DNA from: Coccinella septempunctata
Lineage: Eukaryota; Arthropoda; Insecta; Coleoptera; Coccinellidae
Direction: 5' to 3'
Length of the DNA: 64,000 bases
Assembly (NCBI RefSeq): GCF_907165205.1
Contig: NC_058198.1
Coordinates: forward strand, 9,897,001-9,961,000
Shown here: positions 59,701-64,000 of the stretch, in pieces
Layout of the letters: each line of letters starts with the position of its first letter
Numbering within the stretch: the stretch's first letter is position 1
Notes under the pieces: model-generated
The model's database searches: none
What the model saw: only the letters and a program-made list of their open reading frames with translations
Told to the model about the DNA's origin: nothing
Made by a program: the position numbers and the translations under genes

Positions 59701-61072
59701 ATTTATTTTTGTTCTCTTTCTAAAAGAATTTAATGATCAATCTGTAACATACGAAGATTTATTCGCAACTTTCGTTAATCTTAGACTAATGCTCAATTTT
59801 AACAACATAAAAAAGTTCACGATTCCAAATATAGCTCTTTTTAAAAATAATTCAATAATCCGAGAAGATACCTTTTTCAGTCTCTTATATTTTCTGTTTC
59901 GTGACTTTGAATATGAAATTTTATGCGACGAACGAATTAATGTAAGTGATGAAAACTTAATAGAGGAAATTTTATTCGAAAATCATGATTCACCATTAGC
60001 TGGACACCAAGGATTTGAACGCACATACGAAAAGATAAAGAAATTCTATTTTTGGAATAATATGAAAGATCACATTCGGAAATATATAAGGAGATGCAAA
60101 ATATGTCAAAAATCTAAAACTGATTTCAAACATAATAAAAGTCCTATGATCATTACAACTACCTCAACCAAATTCTGTGAACAAATTGCTTTAGATATAG
60201 TTGGTCCTCTACCTATGACGAAAAATAATAATCGCTTTATATTAACCATTCAAGACGACTTAACGAAATTCATTCAAGCTTACGCTCTCAACATACATGA
60301 TGCTGTAACGGTAGCAATACACTTTCTTAAATTCTGTACACAATTCGGATTTCCAAACAATATTCTCACAGATCAAGGCGTAGAATTCACATCGAAAATA
60401 TTCAAGGAAATAAATAAATTAATGTCGATCAAACATAAGCAATCATCTCCATATCACCCTCAAACGCAAGGATCCTTAGAAAGAACACATCTAACTCTTA
60501 AAGATTATTTCAAATGCTATGTAAATAAAGACTCTAATAACTGGGATGAATTCCTCAACTTTGCAACGTTTAGTTATAATACCTCAATACATAAATCTAC
60601 TCAAAAAACCCCATATGAATTAGTCTTTGGACAAAGGGCTCGAATTCCGTCACAAATAAATAATCCGAAAAATCTCAATAATTATTCAGAACTAGCTACT
60701 GATATCACAAATAAATTGAAAATATTAAGAGAAACTGCTCGTGATAATCTTCTAAAGTCTAAAAATAAATCCAAGGAATATTATGATAAAACTCACAATA
60801 GAACGTATCAATTCAATGAAGGCGATCTTGTACTTCTTTATGACTCTCAGTCGAAAGCGAAAAATAAGAAACTAGCTCCAAATTACAAAGGACCTTATAA
60901 AATAGAACAAATACATAATAATCAGACAGCAACATTGAGAATTAGTCCTTCGAAATTAAAAACTTATCATTTTAATAAATTGAAACCTTATGTTGTTGCA
61001 GATAATGACGAAAATAATTGTTCTCCTCCAGTTATTCACTTTCCAAGTCCTTCTTCAAGCACATCAGTATGA
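56690..61072 (+). CDS. pol: Pol polyprotein with macrodomain insert (PR-RT-RNase H-macro-IN)
   Basis: Made as a Gag-Pol fusion by -1 frameshift; the frame is open from 56690. Residue numbers here count from the first Met codon, at 56987. The protease lies before it: LIDTGAACSII with the DTG active site at 56882-56890. Reverse transcriptase ~225-480: D324 (FSTLDLASGF) and YIDD 386-389. RNase H ~525-665: D535, E576, D601. Macrodomain 682-815, then a second degenerate copy ~860-982. Integrase: zinc-binding H1000, H1007, C1037, C1040; catalytic D1070, D1129, E1165 (D-X58-D-X35-E); C-terminal GPY-type module near YKGPYKI. Pol is ~300 residues longer than a usual errantivirus Pol, all of it between RNase H and integrase. 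No stop or shift was seen. It copies viral RNA into cDNA and inserts it into host DNA. Its end overlaps the env frame by 83 nt. Confidence 0.95.
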   Translation, partial: SQSFKRGKFGPEECPGFRRNHSEGIQLNSKIHSSHNKSNILHDKLKFLTFKIPNSPKEYVTLLIDTGAACSIIKHDALIPSQTHLDKNDIVLLNGINPNMPINTIGTTEISLSISSINIVHKFNVINAAKIQTHFDGLLGNDFFQEQKTILNYADNVAIINGHRIHFNNEIKEDKIIIPPRCEVIAEVDIVGNLRQGLIEKLTICDNVLIPNTLVTNDNSKARIPILNLNSKEVTIDRPVLEIIEFLPEKSINLNLSTNYNQNHSKKEAFQRNKILEENLRLNHLNEEEKASIIKICHKYSSLFYLPGDSLTSTPTLKHEIPTSSNIPISSKIYRLPKIHEKEANEQIQKMLDQDIIRPSNSPWNSPIWIVPKKKDASGQQKWRLVCDFRKLNEITVGDSYPLPNIESILDQLGNAIYFSTLDLASGFYQVELEEKDKFKTAIATPSGLYEFNRMPMGLKNSPSRLARLMKIVLSGLQGAKCFCYIDDIVVHGSSLEDHNSMLEDVFRQLQIHNLQLQPDKCEFLCREITYLGHHVSEEGVKPDPNKIEVIKNISVPKNLKQLKSFLGLIGYYRKFIENFSAIAKPLHNLLKKNQKFEWTEDCQKSFEKFKDILTKEPILKFPNFSETFILTTDASNDAIAAVLSQGPIGKDLPISYYSKTLTKSERNYSTTEKELLAIVESCKHYRPYLYGQKFIICTDHKPLVWLKNCKEPSSRLLRWRLKLMDYDYEIVYKKGKLNQNADALSRLIQGNNNEISYNDFMNKYESKSIQSSSNIQEKLGDLFEAPPNHSLVHCVSQDFKMGKGIALIFKTRFGQVDELKSQNKTVGQVAYISDQNRRIYYLITKALSFQKPTYQTVFKALMNLKILCQQNNESHLAFPRISCGLDNLYWPKIFDMIKYIFHDSSISITIYNLPDEHSKNFVYSIDDEDLTFENFKGFHQREVKIPKPKVVNTPISNIKTFIIPMSCDYSISNKFLDFIKTHFSDLPENPKVTDIIAKKLTHQFIFVLFLKEFNDQSVTYEDLFATFVNLRLMLNFNNIKKFTIPNIALFKNNSIIREDTFFSLLYFLFRDFEYEILCDERINVSDENLIEEILFENHDSPLAGHQGFERTYEKIKKFYFWNNMKDHIRKYIRRCKICQKSKTDFKHNKSPMIITTTSTKFCEQIALDIVGPLPMTKNNNRFILTIQDDLTKFIQAYALNIHDAVTVAIHFLKFCTQFGFPNNILTDQGVEFTSKIFKEINKLMSIKHKQSSPYHPQTQGSLERTHLTLKDYFKCYVNKDSNNWDEFLNFATFSYNTSIHKSTQKTPYELVFGQRARIPSQINNPKNLNNYSELATDITNKLKILRETARDNLLKSKNKSKEYYDKTHNRTYQFNEGDLVLLYDSQSKAKNKKLAPNYKGPYKIEQIHNNQTATLRISPSKLKTYHFNKLKPYVVADNDENNCSPPVIHFPSPSSSTSV
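56699..56765 (+). promoter_or_regulatory. -1 ribosomal frameshift signal (slippery site plus pseudoknot)
   Basis: In the gag frame, T-TTA-AAC (56699-56705) is an ideal X-XXY-YYZ heptamer. After a 9-nt spacer, stem 1 pairs 56715-56723 (TCGGACCTG) with 56733-56736 and 56739-56743 (CAGG, 2-nt bulge, TCCGA). The loop segment GAATGCC (56726-56732) is the perfect complement of GGCATTC (56759-56765), giving a 7-bp stem 2. Loop 1 is 2 nt, loop 3 is 15 nt. The pol frame is open across the site from 56690, so a -1 slip here produces Gag-Pol. Confidence 0.9.
59030..59431 (+). other. TARG1/OARD1-type macrodomain within Pol
   Basis: Residues 682-815 of Pol (numbered from 56987). Order of motifs: GDLF; a VHCVSQD strand; MGKGIALIFKTRFG, the ligand-binding glycine loop and helix; RIYYLITKA; PTYQTVFKALMNLK; FPRISCGLDNLYW; SITIYNL. 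In human TARG1 (OARD1), which removes ADP-ribose from glutamate and aspartate and deacetylates O-acetyl-ADP-ribose, the catalytic residues are a Lys in the LITK position and the Asp of CGLD. Here these are K747 and D788, so the domain may be active. Assignment is by motif recognition. Confidence 0.88.
59564..59932 (+). other. Probable degenerate second macrodomain within Pol
   Basis: Residues ~860-982 align by eye in order with the first macrodomain: FIIPMSCD with LVHCVSQD; FLDFIKTHF with ALIFKTRF; FIFVLFLKEF with IYYLITKAL; VTYEDLFATFVNLRLM with PTYQTVFKALMNLKIL; FTIPNIALF with LAFPRISCG; FLFRDFEYEIL with YIFHDSSISITI. The GKG loop, the catalytic Lys and the CGLD Asp are absent. It is probably a decayed tandem duplicate or a structural spacer; moderately sure. 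Confidence 0.5.
60994..61002 (+). promoter_or_regulatory. env splice acceptor
   Basis: TTGTTGCAG ends at 61001 and the next ATG is at 61005, the env start used below. It pairs naturally with the leader donor at 55643/55644. Confidence 0.6.
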
Positions 61073-62993
61073 AATCAATCCCATCAAATCATCCTCCGGT
61101 TTATTATATCATAATCTTGGTAAGGCACAAATATCAAACGAAAAATATATAATTCTTACATATCATAACTTAACTCATTTCAAATATCAAGTCGTACAAA
61201 TATTAGGTTTTTACTCGAACTCTATTAATCTATGTGATATCGCAATGGCAGAGCATCTTTCTAATGACTGTAAAAATCAATTAAGTTACGTGAAAACCAA
61301 AGTTACAATAATTGAGGAAATTTATAAAATTATATCTCATCAAATTAATATGCCAAGAAAGAAACGTGGCTTATTTAACGGCGTCGGGACGGCTATTAAA
61401 TGGTTAACTGGTAACCCTGATTCAGAAGACGCTCAATTTTATTCAGATGCAATAAATCAAATAATAAATAACGAAAAACAAACTGATGTTCTTATGCAGC
61501 AACAAGTATCAATTCTTTCATCTACTATTTCTAATTTCAATAATTCATTTTATAAAATGAACGAAAACATAGGAATCTTAAATAAGAACTTAAAAGAATT
61601 TAATCAGTTCTCGAAGGATCTTAATAATATTCAACATGCGTATGAAATAGAATCTCAAATTTCAAATCATCTTATACTGCTCATTGAAATGACTGATGAA
61701 CTCCTATTCAATTTGCAAAATTACGTGAATGATGTTTCACTTATACAGCATGGAATAATAAATTATAGAATTTTGCCTCCAGAAGCGCTTTATCGAGAAC
61801 TTCTGAAAATCTCTACTAATATTTCTCTTCCTATTCCTTTGAGTATCGAAAACGTTTATTACTACTATGAAATCATGAACTTGAAATCTTTCATAAAAAA
61901 CAGCTTACTAACAATTGCATTCGAAATACCTATTTGTTCCTCACAAGACCTTGATCTTTATCAACTATTCTCTTTACCACACCCTCATTCTGAAGATAAT
62001 AGTTTATTCTCTTATATCGAGCCATCCAAACCCTTCCTACTGATTTCACCTATGAGAACAAATTATTTGTTGGCTGATAAATTGGAAAATTGTATTGAAT
62101 ACCATCCGAGAGAGTGGATTTGCAATCAGATGCCAACCATGAAGAAAATCGACTCTTCCTGTGAAGTACAACTGCTAATGAAAATCGTCAACAAGATTCC
62201 CGACTCCTGCATGAAAAGAAATATCATAGCCGATGCTGAAATCTGGCACAAGACCGACGTTAATGAATGGCTGTTCTCCCTATCCAATCCAACTCGAATC
62301 TCTATCATCTGTGGTGAAGAATCCTTAAAGCAAGAAATCATCGAGAAGATGGGTATTCTAAAGCTCAACTCACACTGCAAGGCATTTACTGATCGTACAA
62401 GTCTAGAAACCAGCGCAGTACTAGCTTCCCTAAACTCAAGTTATGAAATTCCATCTTCAAGTATAATACAGGACGATTGCTGCCAGAAATTGAAGAGAAA
62501 TCTCACTGTCCACGCAATTCATATGGAACCAATCAAATTAACAAATGTCAACCTCCACGAACTCAAGTATGCTCAACACAAGCTAGCAGAATTCGATGAA
62601 CAACTCCAACAACAACTGAATAGGCCTTTCATCATCCAACACTCTTCGTGGGTAACAACAGCCCTATCAATTACATGTGGTACCATTTTGCTCATTGTCC
62701 TCTACAATTTTATGAAATGGTGTGGATGTTTCCAAATTCTCCGAAGAATCTTCTGTTGTACCAAAGAGCCTAGAGCCATTGAAGCAGGTCCATGTTTCCA
62801 GATCTTCAACCAATGTCACAAAAGACCAATACAGCAACCAGTTCAAGTCTACTACGATGCAGAACTCCAACGTCTTAATTACTCAGGTTCCTCTGAGACA
62901 GAAATCCGAGTATCGAGACCAGAAGACGCCTCCAGCAGCGGGTCTCAAACACAGAGAAGAACAAACAAGACATTAAAAATTAATCCTCATTAA
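61005..62993 (+). CDS. env: Envelope glycoprotein (baculovirus F-like, errantivirus type)
   Basis: The frame opens at 60990, but the ATG at 61005 is preferred: it is the first ATG after the splice acceptor and begins a clean signal peptide (MTKIIVLLQLFTFQVLLQA). Numbered from 60990 the frame is 667 residues. Seen: a furin-type site RKKR at 123-126, directly followed by GLFNGVGTAIKWLTG, the fusion-peptide-like start of the second subunit; a long helical, coiled-coil-like region after it; Cys-rich ectodomain; a membrane anchor at ~555-577 (ALSITCGTILLIVLYNF); and a Cys-rich, basic cytoplasmic tail of ~90 residues. The arrangement matches errantivirus Env proteins related to baculovirus F proteins, which drive membrane fusion. 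The first 68 nt overlap pol. It is intact. Confidence 0.92.
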   Translation: MTKIIVLLQLFTFQVLLQAHQYEINPIKSSSGLLYHNLGKAQISNEKYIILTYHNLTHFKYQVVQILGFYSNSINLCDIAMAEHLSNDCKNQLSYVKTKVTIIEEIYKIISHQINMPRKKRGLFNGVGTAIKWLTGNPDSEDAQFYSDAINQIINNEKQTDVLMQQQVSILSSTISNFNNSFYKMNENIGILNKNLKEFNQFSKDLNNIQHAYEIESQISNHLILLIEMTDELLFNLQNYVNDVSLIQHGIINYRILPPEALYRELLKISTNISLPIPLSIENVYYYYEIMNLKSFIKNSLLTIAFEIPICSSQDLDLYQLFSLPHPHSEDNSLFSYIEPSKPFLLISPMRTNYLLADKLENCIEYHPREWICNQMPTMKKIDSSCEVQLLMKIVNKIPDSCMKRNIIADAEIWHKTDVNEWLFSLSNPTRISIICGEESLKQEIIEKMGILKLNSHCKAFTDRTSLETSAVLASLNSSYEIPSSSIIQDDCCQKLKRNLTVHAIHMEPIKLTNVNLHELKYAQHKLAEFDEQLQQQLNRPFIIQHSSWVTTALSITCGTILLIVLYNFMKWCGCFQILRRIFCCTKEPRAIEAGPCFQIFNQCHKRPIQQPVQVYYDAELQRLNYSGSSETEIRVSRPEDASSSGSQTQRRTNKTLKINPH

Positions 62994-63270
62994 TTGTTAC
63001 AATTTTACATATATCTTATATATCTTACTCCTTTATATTTTTTTTCTAATATCTCGTTCAATTTGAAATGTCTTAATTTCTTGATAATTCTATGCTCTCA
63101 TTTTTGCACTAATTGAGTGTCCATAATTTATTGATTTTAATCTTGATATCACTGAATAATTTAATTAGACTATATCTTTACATTTTAATACCTCATGTAA
63201 GGTGTCATACTGCTTCAGAATTCTTATTTTAAAGATTTTTGCTTTTCTTGCACATCAAAAATCTTCTTTT
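62994..63270 (+). other. Short 3' untranslated region
   Basis: T-rich non-coding stretch between env and the polypurine tract; nothing else was recognised. Confidence 0.6.
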
Positions 63271-63280
63271 AGGGGGGAGA
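63271..63280 (+). other. Polypurine tract
   Basis: AGGGGGGAGA immediately before the 3' LTR, preceded by a T-rich run. It is the expected primer site for plus-strand synthesis. Confidence 0.92.
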
Positions 63281-63657
63281 TGTTGCCACCCTGTATACAA
63301 GGGCCCCATTGTTAACATATTTTTGCTCAAGTCAGCATTTTCCAAAACAATATATAAGTAGCAGCATGACGCTCTCAGTTCAGTTCAGATCGTACCGTTG
63401 AGATTGATTCTTCATTCATATCGCATAGTTCAAATTAATTTTCGTATCTATTGATCTATTTCTGTATCTTGTGCCTTCCAAATAAATTAATTGAAAATAA
63501 TAGTGCGTTATCCTTCGTAAAGTGACAATCTATCAATCTAATAGTGTTAACTAAAGGTTTTACGGAGCTTTACCTCAATAAAGCTGCCCTGGTGACAGCG
63601 ACCCTGCTTTCTGTTAGTTTTTTAAAAAACTAAGTTCGTTCCGAAAGGAATACAACA
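63281..63657 (+). repeat. 3' LTR
   Basis: 377 bp, same ends as the 5' LTR and apparently the same sequence. AATAAA at 63577-63582 is the likely polyadenylation signal. It is followed by the ATAT duplication. Confidence 0.96.
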
Positions 63658-63913
63658 ATATCCAAATCCAAGAGGCCAGCGGTAAACATTGCAGCATGAA
63701 GTGATCACGCGTCAAGAACGTGATAACGCAGAGGTGTACTAATAAATTGAATTCCGAGAGCGTTATATTTTAAAACTTTTTGAGTGTTCCAGTTCCGGTG
63801 AAAAATGTGTATGCTTATCTACGAGTCTGAGTAATGAACAATTAATCTAAAGTTCCCACTTTAATAAATACTATGTATATAAATGTGTAACAATATTTTT
63901 TTTTTAAAAGTGA

Positions 63914-64000
63914 CTACCCCGTAGTGTCGTCAGAAGATGCAGAACTTTCCTCTAAGTTGACGATGACTGGTGTTATATCATCCATAATATTATCCAGTTT
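63914..64000 (-). CDS. Possible C-terminal coding end, runs off the window
   Basis: Minus-strand frame entering from beyond 64000 reads KLDNIMDDITPVIVNLEESS, then ASSDDTTG and a stop at 63914-63916. It is acidic and Ser-rich, as many protein tails are. It is too short to be sure it is coding, and the protein is unknown. Confidence 0.2.
   Translation of the reverse strand, partial: KLDNIMDDITPVIVNLEESSASSDDTTG

Larger units (their letters stand above)
54868..63657 (+). mobile_element. Complete errantivirus-type endogenous retrovirus (Ty3/Gypsy)
   Basis: 8,790 bp: LTR - leader - gag - pol - env - polypurine tract - LTR. Both LTRs are 377 bp (TGTTG...CAACA) and appear identical on direct reading. 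The target duplication is ATAT (54864-54867 and 63658-63661). All three frames are open from start to stop, so insertion is recent and the copy may be competent, although activity cannot be judged from sequence. Order PR-RT-RH-IN plus a class-I-fusion-like env with furin site places it with insect errantiviruses. It differs from the usual plan by an extra ~300 residues between RNase H and integrase, which include a macrodomain. Confidence 0.97.

Noticed and set aside
62722..62976. Plus-strand alternative frame inside the env tail
   Set aside because: Overprinted shadow of env; no start context and no known accessory protein in this group.
1..64000. CRISPR arrays, operons, prokaryotic origins
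   Set aside because: Composition, introns, satellites and transposon types are eukaryotic; the tandem arrays lack the spacer-repeat pattern.

Overview
This is eukaryotic DNA, very probably from an insect and possibly a beetle. It is AT-rich, has intron-like and satellite DNA, an arthropod-style TATA/Inr promoter, a TTAGG-type repeat tract, and many classic insect transposons. The species cannot be read from the sequence. Almost nothing here is an intact host gene. The window is a transposon-dense, gene-poor region.

Left and middle (1-54.8 kb). Six decayed copies of one mariner family lie at about 0.75-2.14, 7.79-8.56, 9.43-10.33, 19.43-20.72, 28.50-29.78 and 31.63-32.82 kb. Between them are a satellite array of ~176-bp monomers in a three-monomer higher-order repeat (3.2-6.2 kb), two families of non-autonomous TA-flanked elements that begin CAGGG, fragments of non-LTR retrotransposons (9.0, 34.2, 40.4, 42.0, 46.1, 46.5 and 53.0 kb), a Penelope-like element fragment with a GIY-YIG domain and a hammerhead-ribozyme fold (39.0-39.8 kb), a second hammerhead-like palindrome (11.4 kb), a dead Tc1-like transposon (49.8-51.3 kb) and nested MITEs. 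The best host-gene signal is a promoter plus signal-peptide exon at 22.17-22.31 kb on the + strand. Two weaker minus-strand exon candidates lie at 40.1-40.3 kb and at the right edge.

Right (54,868-63,657). A complete 8,790-bp Ty3/Gypsy errantivirus-type endogenous retrovirus has two 377-bp LTRs that look identical by eye, a 4-bp target duplication (ATAT), and open gag, pol and env frames. Its parts fit one expression scheme: an LTR TATA/Inr promoter; a splice donor in the leader; Gag with a CCHC knuckle; a -1 frameshift into Pol at a TTTAAAC heptamer followed by a clear H-type pseudoknot; protease-RT-RNase H-integrase; and an Env whose start codon lies 3 nt past a splice acceptor. Env has a furin site, a fusion-peptide-like segment and a membrane anchor.

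Most striking, Pol carries between RNase H and integrase a macrodomain of the TARG1/OARD1 type with both expected catalytic residues. A second, degenerate copy of the same fold appears to follow it. This ADP-ribosyl-hydrolase-like module inside a recently inserted insect retrovirus is the strongest candidate for an undescribed system in the window.
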